DNA from: Trileptium ribeirensis
Lineage: Eukaryota > Nematoda > Enoplea > Enoplida > Thoracostomopsidae
Assembly (NCBI GenBank): GCA_030248225.1
Contig: JASANE010000442.1
Span: 62,001 to 126,000 of the forward strand
Direction of reading: 5' to 3'
Length of the DNA: 64,000 nt
Shown: one piece after another, positions 47,850 through 59,407 of the stretch
Numbering within the stretch: position 1 is the first letter of the stretch
Layout of the letters: each line of letters opens with the position of its first letter
Program-made: the position numbers and the translations under genes
Notes under the pieces: model-generated
What the model saw: only the letters and a program-made list of their open reading frames with translations
Database searches by the model: none
What the model was told of the DNA's origin: nothing

Positions 47850-48080
47850 TTTCCCTCTAAGCAAGTAACCCATTGCTATGTGACCTAATCCGGTGCATTT
47901 AAGTCTTTTTGGTTCCTAGCTAATAGTTCCATTCTTTGTGCTACCTGTTGTAGGGTTTGATCCTGTGTTAAATTATTACTAACATTGGTCAAACCGACTA
48001 GTGAGGATACATTTCCGCTGAAAACAGATTTAATTTCCTGTTTTGGGCAAGGTCTTCTGCTTCATTAAGTGTGCTGCTCA
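47850..48080 (-). pseudogene. Decayed retroelement B: Gag C-terminus and knuckle
   Basis: Minus-strand reading gives LTQDQTLQQVAQRMELLARN, then a damaged zinc knuckle (CTGLGHIAMGY, lacking its first and last Cys) and a basic R/N/S-rich tail. This matches the end of a Ty3/gypsy Gag. It lies immediately upstream, on the minus strand, of the Env remnant, with only about 130 codons between. Confidence 0.6.
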
Positions 48081-48124
48081 CTTCTGTGTAACACAGAAGT
48101 GAGCAGGCAATAATTTCTTGAGTG

Positions 48125-48720
48125 AACTTCAATTAGGTCAAGAAAAAGTTTCCCCGGAATAAACTAAATGGTTTGTTGATTTATGTACAGAATATTCAGA
48201 AGTTTTCGACATATATGACTATGACTATGGAGATAGTACTGTTATCCAGCATAGTATCGATACTGGTGAGTGACGCTGTTCCAATCAAACAGTGACCATA
48301 TCGTGCACCTTTCCAACGCAAAGAAAAAGTTGATGCTGAGCTAGATCAGATGTTAAACTTCGGAATTATAGAACCATCGACTAGCTCATGGGCAAGTCCC
48401 ATAGTGTTAGTCGAGAAAAAGGATGGCGAATCTTTAAGCCTATGCGTTGATTACAGAAAGCTCAATGCGGTTGCAAAGAAGGGTTGCTTCGCTTTACCTA
48501 ACATTAATGGCTTGCTAGAACGTATGGGGAAGGAAACAGTTTTCAGTGTGATGGACATGATATCGGGATTTTGTCAAATCCCTATGTCCTCTTTGAGAAG
48601 ACAGCTTTTATAACACCAGTTTGTACCAATTTATCAGGATGCCCTTTGGCTTGTGCAACACACCAGCTACATTTCAAAGGATACTTGAGGCGACTTTTCG
48701 TGGGCTTGTGGAGTGAATAT
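48125..48720 (+). pseudogene. Reverse transcriptase fragment, opposite strand
   Basis: Plus-strand Ty3/gypsy RT: the region before the palm (FVDLCTEYSEVFD, VIQHSIDTG), MLNFGIIEPSTSSWASPIVL, LCVDYRKLNAVAKK, FSVMDMISGFCQIPM and, after a frame change near 48,640, QFIRMPFGLCNTPATFQRIL and RGLVE to about 48,713. Several stops are present. The second half of RT, including the YxDD box, is absent. It starts where the minus-strand Gag remnant ends, so an inversion of the gag-env-pro block within one element is a simple explanation. Confidence 0.85.
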
Positions 48721-49165
48721 GTTTAGTCCATGTATGATGATTAATACTTTTATATTATATATACCCGTATTAATTTGAATTTTGTTTAATTGTAGAACCA
48801 TAATTTGACTTCATGGCGGGTTAAAGCCGGATCGTGATGTTGCAAACCCTGTTTACTAGTTACTAAAGCATTTTGCGGCAGTTTCGATTGCTTAATGCAC
48901 CTCGTTAAGCGAAAGACAAACAATCACGCATATACACATGCGCAGGACACAGAAACATGTACTCGAAGACCCGTGGTACTCCTCTAACAGTGGCGCGTAG
49001 AACATTGCCACTGTTACAGCAATAGTTATGTCGTTTTAGAGAATTTAACTTAAATCACATAGCTAGAGGACTGAGCACAACTTGTTTTTGACATTTAAGT
49101 ATTTCACCAGAAATCACTTGTTTCATAAGTCCAATTAACAATCTGTTCTTCTGGTTGAAGTAGCC

Positions 49166-49396
49166 TTATAAAGAGGATTGCTTTATCACAGCTTTGTAAT
49201 CCGTTGTATCGAAAACCCTAGCGAGCACCAATTCTTGGAGACTACGGTAGTTTGAAGCGCTTAATAGAAGTGCAAAAATTACGTATCTGAAATTACCATG
49301 ATCGAAATCTTTACCGACCGTGGCTAAAATCCCAAAGTGGTCTCTTGCTAACAGGTTAATTGGAGTACGAGTACAGTTCCAAAATGTGCATTCCAC
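49166..49396 (-). pseudogene. Possible envelope middle fragment
   Basis: A 76-codon minus frame contains DHFGILATVGKDFDHGNFRY followed by a Leu-rich strand. This loosely resembles QFGRVMPVSVDLSRFRFGF in the envelope of the 27.5-kb element. The similarity is short and may be chance. Confidence 0.2.
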
Positions 49397-49399
49397 AAC

Positions 49400-52300
49400 A
49401 GCTATTTTAATTATTGAAAATGTTTACAACCCAATTAAACTACTTATATAGCGACGCTTTATTTTTTTTTTGCAGTGCCACCATATTTGGACGATATTGC
49501 ATCAGCTGAATGTTGTAGTGATATTGTGTATTGTCGACCCAGCGGTCTGAGCGCAGCATCTAGTTTATAATTATAGATCATCCACTTTAGAACCAAATTT
49601 ACCCGAAATTTTGTGGGCTCTACAATATAAGACTCAGCAATTTGAACACTTGTGGATGTTGCTAAATTTTATGCACCAAGTAATTTTTTGTGTGCTGATG
49701 TAGTACCCAGTAATTACACAGCAATTTAAAGATTTGTAATGCTAATAAATTGCACACACTCAGTAATTTTCCACATGCATCCGTTACTCAATAATTTTAA
49801 TTTTGGAGGACAAATTTTATCTATGCTTCAGTTCTGTTGTGCGCCATCTATTAATGGGTCTGTGTGGAACTGTAATGTATCATTTCGTGACCATATCATG
49901 ATCGTGTTAGCCAAATATATGAAATATAGAATGAATTATGATATGAAGCAGCATATAACTTGTTTGCTGCAATCCGAATTATAACGAATGATTCTAAAAA
50001 TGGTTTATTTCAGTCAAAATTATATAAATAACATAAAAATAATCTTTTATATCCAATTTTTATTACTGAGCTTGCGCTCTGAATAAGCCAAAAATTTACA
50101 GCAATGGCCATCGCAGTTTCATTTATTATTCGAACAGGTTGATCATCATGCTGTTACTGCCTATGTTGCCTCGTTATTATTTGTCGATAAAGACATGCTC
50201 TTTGGTTTTCCACACGAAACGATTTAGACCGCAGGGTCTTATATTTGGGAACACGACGTGATGGTTCGCCGTACGACGTGAATAAAACAATCGATTCCAC
50301 GATGTCGTTGATCGGTGAACAAACAACACTAACGAATCAACGAGAATTCAAGACTAACCATGGTGAGGTAACGGCAAGTCTAACCGACACACTGGTTTCT
50401 GGAATAGAGCGTCTGGCGGGTATAAATAAACAACTATTCCAGGAAACCACGTATTTGTCAGCGGCTTATAAATTACGATACAAGGTGCGGCGGCACATCG
50501 GTTGATTCAAGATAGCGCGTCTGGGCCGACAACAATGGCAACCAATTTATAGCCCTGGTTCCTGGAATAGAGCGTGCGGCAAAAACAAATAAATAACTAA
50601 TCATGGGACCATGGTTCTTATCAAATTCTCACTTGGCGGAAGCTAAGACACAACGATGAAACCCCTTTCTCAGGAGCTACGAAAGGCATCTTCGGGCGAC
50701 CGTATTCCTAAATGTTATCTGGATCCTTCGGTATACAACGACATTGACGCAAAATCAAACACCCGCAATCGCGTCCAACCGTTTTTTATGCGGCAATGGC
50801 AACGATGCTGTAATTGCCGAATTTTGAAATGTCAAAGTGTTCAGTCAAGCCATACATCAGCGGGCACTTTCTACTGGTCGATATCAATCAACTGCGGACG
50901 ACATGCTACTTTCGGTTACAGCTGTTTGGGTATCCGAAGATGTTGAATCGAATCTTGGGCCGTGAAATGGCACAATTTGCTTAAACCCGAGTTGGCCGAG
51001 TTCCTACTGCGTCTCAACTTCAACAACCCAATAATGTTTAATCTACCAAGCAAAAAATCCACACATGCTCAAGGTCCGTGGTCCCAGGGGTAGTCGGGTC
51101 CCTGGATAAGGTAAGGACTCGGCCTCTCAGGGTAGTCTTGGCGATCGGCGTAAGGAGTGGAGGGTGTCGAAAAGCAGCTATAGGTTCTGCACCTACAGCG
51201 CTGCCGGTGGTTGCGTGAGCAAGCTGGTTGGTAGTCCGGGCCCTCGGGAGGGTGTCCAGTCCTCAGGCAGGTAACCCCCAGTCCCTTCTATGAGCTCTTA
51301 TGAAATAAGTCGACATTGCTGCATTGCTCGAAAAAACCGTTAGCTGTGAGCGCAATCACATAATTCCTCGCAAGCAATGAAAAGCCTGCGGTTGGTGGAC
51401 AGTTTGCTAGAAGTATTGGTTTTTCAAATTTCAGCAAATTGCTGCGTGTTTTTACTCCACAAAGAGGGCGTATTTGGTTATAATAGTCAACAGGCTATTC
51501 ACGTTTGACGTCAATTCTAGCAATTTGACCGCCTTCGAAAAGTATTCAACTGGCACTACGATGAGATGTGGGCACCAATATGGTAACAGTGAAAGATGAA
51601 TTTAATTTCATTTCCCGTTTTCAAAAAACTTTTATTTTTATGATGCTAATCGACTCGATTTGATTTCATTTTCATAAACAAAACTGGGTTTTTTTAAGTT
51701 CACATTTGTGAATTTGATTTCGCTCGATTTGCTTCCACTTAAGTGAAATGAATTCTCAGCGAGCTGCCACTGTCATACTAACAGTTAAGTGATTTCTTCA
51801 AGATAAGTTCATTTCTTCAAAATACCAAGTTAATAATGAGGTAAAAGTTTTCATAGAATATCACGATCATTACATGTAGCAGCAATTAAAATAGGGTGAT
51901 TAAAATTTAACAACGACAGACAATGCCAACGGCTTCAAAGTTTATACTGAGTGGATGCAACTCTAATTATTGCAACAGACAAGTCGACGGCAAATCTTCG
52001 CAGTTCAAACCTACTACGAGACCATAGAGTTTACAAATGGTTTACTTATTCGACATGCTTGAACGTTTATCAACTTATCAACACCACATGAGCATGGTCT
52101 CATACTCATGAGAAATCGGTATTTATAGTAGGCACGTTCAGCAGCCATTGTGTTTGAGCAAGGTTTTTAAACATCTTAGTACGATTTAGATGTAACTTAG
52201 ATTTTAGTAATGTATGATCTAGATAAAGTTATAGTCAACGTTATATAGATATCTGCATTCGTAAGTCATATAAATATTGGAGTATGTGCGCAATGTTTAT

Positions 52301-53600
52301 CTTCAAGATAAAATAGCGTAATAGAAGGTGAAAGTGGTATGATTTTATCGTCAGTGTGAAGAAACGGACAACTTAGTCAATGGCAGATCCGATGTCCAAA
52401 AATCTCTTCAAACTTCAACACCAAAGTCAAGCAGTGCTGGTGGTGTTCATTGTAAAGAAAATGAAAAAGAGGCTTGCATTTCATTTAGCTGTGTTTAAAT
52501 TTCCTTTTCTGTATTCAAATTGTGTCGTATTTATATTGTAAAACATGATATTCTGAATTTGTTAAAAATTTAAACAACATAACGGTAGGAGACGGCTGAT
52601 GATTCCCTTGACAGGGATGAAATGTTTCAAAAAGTGTGTGCATTTGGGAAATTCAGTCAGTGTTACATTTGCTTCCGGGCGATTATGTCTCTACATTTTA
52701 GCAGTCATTTTCAGTAAAGTCACGCTAAACGACATGTGCCCGGCAATTCCTTCTCATCGATGATTACGAAGCAAATGTGAATGAAAGGTGTTAGACGGTG
52801 ACGGCCACTTTGTACGACAAGATAACCTTGCGGAACACTTCAAGATGTTTGACAAAGTAATTATTTATGGAGGAATGACAGGAGCAGCAAAGTTTCTTTG
52901 TAGAACAAACATTTTTAATCAGCAAAACAGTTGCTTTTATTAGTGAGACTTCACAACAAATATTGTATTATTGTGTTTATAATATGAATGTAATACATAT
53001 GTATAAATTTGTAACATGAATAATATATACATAATTCGACGGTAACATATAACAACATACAACATCTCTAACCCTCCTCGTGGGCCTGGGTAAAACCGTT
53101 ATTTTTCATCAACATAATTGGCAAGTTGTGTTGAGATAATACAGGGCGGATTACAATAGGAATTTAGCAGTTACAGTATAAATTACAGTGTCGATAATAT
53201 AAAATCTGCAGTTTAACGACCGGAGAAAATTATTACTTTAGCAACAAAATATTAAGCAGAGTACAGTCTGCTAGATCTTTTTCTCCTTTATTCTTCCCCT
53301 GAAGTAGTGTATCCAGCGGCTAATACAAATAGGTTAAAACCAGTTATGTATAAAACAACGTGTTTCAGGAATTTTGCGGTGCATAGAATTAAAATCGTGA
53401 AGTATTAGGTGCAACATGTATAGTAGAAATTATTGGACTTTATTGGATCTGGTGTTAATAATGTAATGTGGCGACTTATGTACATGCTTACATTGGTTGC
53501 ATTTTGGCAGCTATTATAGTACTAAGTAGCGCATTTAGCTGAGTTCATGGCCTAGGCTGCGTTTGACAATGTGTTGTTATTAGCTCTTGTTGTGAGTAGC
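49400..53600. other. Gap: no gene recognised
   Basis: Mostly AT-rich noncoding DNA. Two frames at 50,245-50,505 (86 codons) and 50,656-50,946 (96 codons) look slightly more gene-like in composition. A phrase of the first, GIERLAGINKQ, recurs as GIERAAKTNK near 50,565. No domain is recognised, so they may be remains of an unknown element. A GC-rich patch lies at 51,060-51,290. Confidence 0.4.
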
Positions 53601-53620
53601 CTTAACGATCTGAGCAAAAA

Positions 53621-53690
53621 CGTCGTTCTGGTTCGGTAGTTAGGGAGACCGGTCGAATCTAAACGACCCGGGTTCGAGTCGTCCGTTCGA
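53621..53690 (+). pseudogene. tRNA-like sequence, possible SINE head
   Basis: TGGTTCGGTAGTTAGGGAGA resembles an A-box/D-arm. About 45 bp later GGGTTCGAGTC matches the B-box consensus GGTTCGANTC. A hairpin GGTCG...CGACC sits where the anticodon arm would be. The acceptor stem does not pair, so it is not a functional tRNA. It could be a tRNA pseudogene or a pol III promoter of a SINE. Confidence 0.45.
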
Positions 53691-54160
53691 TAGCAGATTG
53701 TTCAACGCTTGTCAAAATGCTAACCAATGTATGAAGTTACCGATTAAAAGTTTAAAATTTTAACGATTTGAAATACTTTTCCTATGATAGTCGTATAACC
53801 CAAAACAAAGCTTTCTATCATCACGTATAACCAAGAGATATTAAAAGAAGAGTATATATGTGTGATTTGTACGAGCACTCTATTGTTAACCCTTGTTGGA
53901 TGACGCAGGCGTCTTCGTCCTTACGGTTTCATGCATGTGAGATGGTCAAAATTCCCTGACCACACGTTTTTAGTGGTGATAGGTAAGACCGTCGAGCATT
54001 CTTGCGATGCCGAATAAAACATTTTTATTGCCAAAACCTTTCATTCGGTTGCCCAACTCGGGAGTTTAGCCTAACACTTCACGACATAACGCGTTTTCGA
54101 GCTACCACCCCCACAGATCATTTTGGTCCCTTCTCTTCAGAAGTGAGGGAGGGTTAATAA

Positions 54161-54722
54161 TGCGCCGTTCACAGAATAATACGTACAGCAACTGGAAAAT
54201 TTGTGTTACAAACCATGCGTCGTCCGTACCTTGTTACAAACGATCGATCGTCCGTATATCAGGTTATAGACGACAAGGAGTCTATAAATTTGGTTGGTTG
54301 CAGACGATTCGTCGTCCGTAACAAATATTACAAACAACGAACTGTTTGTAATATTTGCTATGGACGTTCGGTCGTTTATAACATTTGTTATAGACGATAG
54401 ATCGTTTATAACAAATGTTATAAATGACCGATCGTCCATAAAAACATAACAAACGACGAACTGTTTGTAATATTCGTCACGGACGATCGATCGTTTATAA
54501 CAAATGTTATAAACAACCAATAGACCATAATAAATATTACAAACAGTTCGTCGCTTGTAATATTTGTTATGCACGACAAATCGTCTATAACCAAATTTAT
54601 ACGCGCCTTGTCGTTCATAACCTGATATATTGACGTTCGATTGTTTGTAACAGGGTATGGAAGATCGTGGTTTGTAACACAAATTTTCCGGTCGCTGTAA
54701 GCATTATTCTGCGAACGGCGCA
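54161..54722. mobile_element. MITE family A, full-length copy
   Basis: TIRs of about 55 bp: left TGCGCCGTTCACAGAATAAT..., right its inverse ending ...GGCGCA, both continuing into AAATTTGTGTTACAAACC or a close variant. The interior is a run of 30-40-bp palindromic units with CGATCGATCG cores and GTTTATAACAAATGTTATAAAC arms. The 158- and 101-codon minus-strand frames are artefacts of this repetition. No target duplication is evident. Confidence 0.9.
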
Positions 54723-56519
54723 CTACTTTAGTGGCTTTCTCTAAACGAGTGTTAGATTATCCAGTATTGGTGCGGCCTTTAGTTTAGTGTTTAATAGAGT
54801 GGGTATGGTGTCTTTTGCGATCTAGGAACATTAGTGGGATACAAGTCGTTAGTGCAAAAATGACTTAAAATATAATATAGCAAATTTTATAACATTGCCA
54901 GCGTAGTACAGCATCCGTTAACGCAACAAATCTGAACAGTGTTATATTGTTAAGTGGGTATAATATCTTTCGGTTCTTCTTATCAAATATCTCTCTTACC
55001 ATTCGCGGCATTAATGTTCCTTATTTTGCATTATAAGCGATGTGCGAATTACTTTTTTATACTTTACTCAACAACGAATAGTAAGTCAAAACACAATTAT
55101 CCTCCCAGTTATTTCTTCAGTATATGAAGTAGTGATTGCGCATTGGCAAAGCAATCTTTAGTTTAAGCTCTAAATGTTGACGTGAAACATATCCATTTAG
55201 TTAAAATTTTCTAAATTTAAGACAATTTCTGTGTGCACATGTTAGAGCGGTTTCCGAGTTACGCACGTGCGGAAGTTTGGGATCAAGGGGCTCTTCTGTT
55301 AGAATTTCGAAGTAAGCGGAAACCGATTTTATCCTGCTATATTTCTTTATTAGGGAATACAATTTCTCCATAGTCTGGAAAACTAATTACAATCAGGAGA
55401 GTTTAGATGTATAAGCGTTTCATCAAATTTAGCCATTTTTGTTTTCTACCAGTCTTGTATCTGCTAAGCCAAGCTCTTTTACCTTTGACCTTATGATTAC
55501 AATTCTGTTTGGAGAAAACATCTGCTTTCTAGGGACAATATTTAATATATAATACAGTAGTGTCAAATTTCATACGATCATCTGTACAGACATTATAGCT
55601 TTAATTGATGGCTCACAACAGGGAGAACATTGTTGTGCACAACAGGAAGCTGTGCTATTAGACACATAGATAGAGCTACAAATGTTACAGCTGTGATCTG
55701 CAGAAATGCAACACAGCAGTTGTAATGGCTTGCAGTCTTCTTTCGACGTAGCTGTTGCAATGTTTAAGGCCTATATTATATGCAAGTGTAGTGTGGTATA
55801 TCTCACATATCCCTGTATTTAGACTGATTGCAACTCACGCTTCTAAGATCAAAGTTTACTTAAATGCTGTCTTTATAAAGATAACTGTGAAAAGTTAAAC
55901 AAGGTCATGATAATCGGATAGAGGAGGAAAGTGATCATCGCATCGGTAAATGATTCAAAAAAATAATGACTTCTGTGGTACAAAGTTTGACGTTTCATCC
56001 TATATAATGTACGCATGTAAACACTCCTGCAATGTGATTATAAATTTTTAGGTAAACTTATCATCACTCTACTGCAAGCACGGACTGTGTTAACTCGACT
56101 GCCGAGAGTGAAAAAGTAAGATTTGGCTTGTAAACTCGTGCACTAACATTGCGTACTCATGCGAGGTCAGCGTTACACCACAGCTACGACAGCGATAAAT
56201 ATCACAGCAACTATGTTATTTGAATTTCTATAGTGGACTGCCATTCATGTCGAAGCATGAATTGGAAGCGAAGGGTATGCAGCTAAACATCGCATCAATA
56301 TTATAAGATCCAATCAAGTAGGTAAGCCTGACTTTCCATCTCAGTTTTCCCAAGGCTTATCTGCTACATTGCGCGGAATATATATAATTAATTTAGCCTT
56401 AGTGTTAATATATAGGTTTTGTGATGTTTTGTTCGCAAACTCCGCTTTTTAAGAAAATAAACGCAGAACCGCTTTTGCAGATAAACCATACACCTTTGCT
56501 GCCTTCATCAATTTCATGT
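54723..56519. other. Gap: no gene recognised
   Basis: AT-rich noncoding sequence without visible repeats, RNA genes or domains. Confidence 0.45.
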
Positions 56520-56859
56520 CCGCCGTCGTCTATAAATTTGGATACAAACGATTCGTCGTCCATAACAAATATTACAAGCGACGAACTGTTTGTAATATTT
56601 GCTATGGACACTCGGTCGTTTATAAGTTTTGTTATAAACGATCGATCGTCTATAACAATGTTATAAACGATCGATCGGCCGTAACAAATATTACAAACGA
56701 CGTACTGTTCGACGAATCGTCTGTAACCAAATTTATAGACGCCTTGTCGTCTGTAACCTGATATACGGACGATATATCGTTTGTAAAAAGGTACGGACGA
56801 CGCATCGTTTGTAACACAAATTTGCCAGTCGCTGTACGCATTATTCTGTGAACGGCGCA
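56520..56859. mobile_element. MITE family A, left-truncated copy
   Basis: Same internal palindromic units and the same right end (GTCGCTGTACGCATTATTCTG ... GGCGCA) as the copy at 54,161-54,722. The left TIR is missing. The overlapping frames on both strands are repeat translations. Confidence 0.85.
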
Positions 56860-56889
56860 TAAACGATGAAAGCGCCCGTGCTACCCCAC

Positions 56890-57295
56890 GTTGGTTAACA
56901 TTCGAATACTGGGAAGTGCCAAACATACCGATGTTTTATGTGCTTTTGTTAAACAATAGCAACTAAAGTAGTGAAGTACTAGGTTGATGTACAGTTTTGT
57001 GGCATTCATATCTCTCGGCATTCCTGGAATGTTAATACTATTGTGCTAAATTATCCTCTATCATTCATTCATAAAATTTTTTGTTGAAAACCGTTGGTTA
57101 ACATTCGAATACTGGGAAGTGCCAAACATACCGATCTTTTATGTGCTTTTGTTAAACAATAGCAACTAAAGTAGTGAAGTACTAGGTTGATGTACAGTTT
57201 TGTGGCATTCATATCTCTCGGCATTCCTGGAATGTTAATACTATTGTGCTAAATTATCCTCTATCATTCATTCATTAAATTTTTTGTTGAAAAAG
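56890..57295. repeat. 203-bp direct tandem duplication
   Basis: 56,890-57,092 and 57,093-57,295 are the same sequence (starting GTTGGTTAACATTCGAATAC) with only about two differences, at CCGAT(G/C)TTTT and CATTCAT(A/T)AAAT. The near-identity indicates a recent event. Confidence 0.97.
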
Positions 57296-57345
57296 AATAA
57301 TTTACATGCCAAAAAAGTAATAGAACAAAGTGTGCTGATGTTTTA

Positions 57346-57888
57346 ATGCACCATTTACCTTAAGATATGTGAACCTAAGGATAAATTCTATCACAGAGCC
57401 AATTCCGGATCGTGACAAAAAGGCGTAGCGAAATCCCGCTCTTCATAGATAAAATAAATAGCTTAGCTATGCTTGTACGAGCCGCAGGCGGCTGTCTCAG
57501 CGCATGATAGACAGGACGGACTACTGAAAAAATAATTTATTACGCTCAGTTTAGCCGATTGTGTTGCAGGGAAAATGTTTAATTCTAGACACAAAAACGC
57601 AAGATTAGTAGTACTTAAAGCAAGAGGCATAAATGTAGCTAAAATTTCGATTTCGATTTTTTGTGATCTTCCATTGTCGTCATATATTTCTGACTTTCAG
57701 AGCCGATTCCGGTCCTTGTGACAATTTATCAGCTTCGCTTTACTATTAGCCAATATATTTGTAGGGTCTGGTTTGGTCCAAAAAATGTCACACTGGCTAA
57801 TCGAGGATAGCCAAGTGTGGATTTAGAGCCGCTGCACACTGTGACAAAATCCGGCCCTGCCGCACACATCTTAAGGTAAATGATGCAT
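57346..57888. mobile_element. TIR element family D (single copy)
   Basis: Inverted ends of about 26 bp: ATGCACCATTTACCTTAAGA at the left and the inverse of ATGCATCATTTACCTTAAGA at the right. The interior holds two direct copies of CAGAGCC(A/G)ATTCCGG (57,394 and 57,699) and a related inverse near 57,850. No ORF. Confidence 0.7.
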
Positions 57889-58812
57889 CAATGCAGCTCG
57901 AGTTATGCAACATTTTCGTGTGTTAAGTGAATAAAACTACAAACTTACATTGCAGGTAATAATTAATGTTAGTGCTATTATTGTAGGCAAAATTACAATA
58001 ACTGCATATTGATGTAACTTCGCCATTCGCATTCGAGGTACACTGATGTCCACGTTGAACGCATGTGATTTGGCGAAATAGTAAAGTTTCACTGCTCACA
58101 GTGTTATATCATCATCGCATCAGTTTGCTGCAGATATTGTATAAAACCGTAGGCAAATTAATTATAATTTTTTATTATATAAATATACTTATATAATATA
58201 GATATATAATAACTATTTGACAAAATATAAGTTATCAACTTCAAAGGATGATAGATTTGACCATAGGTCGTCTTCTTCAAGCAATTAGATAGTTAATGTG
58301 ACAATTTCAGGTGCCTGTCATTAAATTATGTTGTAATAGTTGACTCGATGTCAAATAGTGATTTATGTAAAAAATTTCAAGGTTTTGTAATCAGCGTCAA
58401 GTATATGCGGCCGTGGTTCGCTTGGAAATGATTTAGTTTTCATGACAATTATTTTTACTTCATCAAATCAATATTTTTTCGTCAAACAATATATTTTTGG
58501 ACTCACATTTCAGTGAAATTTTAAAGAAATATTTTTAGAATTGAATAAAATATTTTAATAGTTCTCAAAATGGTCTGTTTTATTCTTGAAAGCTTGAAAA
58601 TGTAATATTTCGGAATCGACTGTTTGCTCGAAATGTAATTTTTGTATTTGTTGAGCTCAAGTGTATAGTTACCGATGCAGTTTTAAAGCCGTTTTCCTAG
58701 TGCATTTGACTACATTTGTGATCAGGAAGTTAACATTTTTGCAATAGAAAAGCTCAAATTCATTAATTTTATCGATTTGAGAACGTCACTGTCAAAATAA
58801 ATGACTTCTCAG
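57889..58812. other. Gap: no gene recognised
   Basis: Strongly AT-rich noncoding DNA, including (TATA)n-like sequence near 58,170-58,215. Confidence 0.45.
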
Positions 58813-58815
58813 TCA

Positions 58816-59404
58816 CACTTGAGTAAACTTAAGTTGCGCCCCTACCATCCCATGTTGACACTATGTACAAAACCGAACAAAAAAAGCGAACAAAAAATTC
58901 ATTGTAAAAGCCAAGTCTAAATTCAAAAATTTTCGTTCGCGAACGCAGAGCGACTGATTGCAAAACGGTGTAATTTCTGTTCGCTGACACAATGTTCCTA
59001 TTTGCTATTTGGCCACATCACAACGCACAATGGGGCAACTAGCATTCCGCATTTTTTCGTTACGTTAAGACATTTCGTTTTATTATATATAATACACGTA
59101 GTTCGCGAACTTATCATATGATGTGCAGGTGTTAAAATATTAAATGGGAGAAATTTCATTCGATAATAAAATAAAAAATTTTCCAGTTGAAATGCCAAAC
59201 GGTCATAAATCTGTTACTTAACGTTTCCGAATTAACTGTTAAAAGAGCAATTTTCTGTTACTTAACGTTTCGGACCCGATGCCCAAAACCCTAAGTTTAT
59301 GTTCTCTTTTATGTTGACGGATGGCTCGTACACCGAACAGGCGATCCCCAATCGCTAATGACAAAACAGGATGGTAGAGGGCGCACCATAAGTTTACTCA
59401 TGCA
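58816..59404. mobile_element. TIR element family B, copy 3
   Basis: Left end CACTTGAGTAAACTTAAGTT and right end (inverse) TGCATGAGTAAACTTATGGT continue inward with GCGCCC and ACCATCC. TCA flanks both sides (58,813-58,815 and 59,405-59,407). GTTCGCGAAC-type words lie at about 58,935 and 59,100. The two minus-strand frames inside are not gene-like. Confidence 0.75.
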
Positions 59405-59407
59405 TCA

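Noticed and set aside
40505..51290. GC-rich patches at 40,505-40,700 and 51,060-51,290 as rRNA or a shared element
   Set aside because: They share only about 14 bp (AGGTCCGTRGTCCC) and do not match ribosomal RNA that I recognise.
54203..54723. Overlapping frames of 65-158 codons inside MITE family A
   Set aside because: Both strands are open because of palindromic subrepeats. No domain and no conservation with the other copies' frames.
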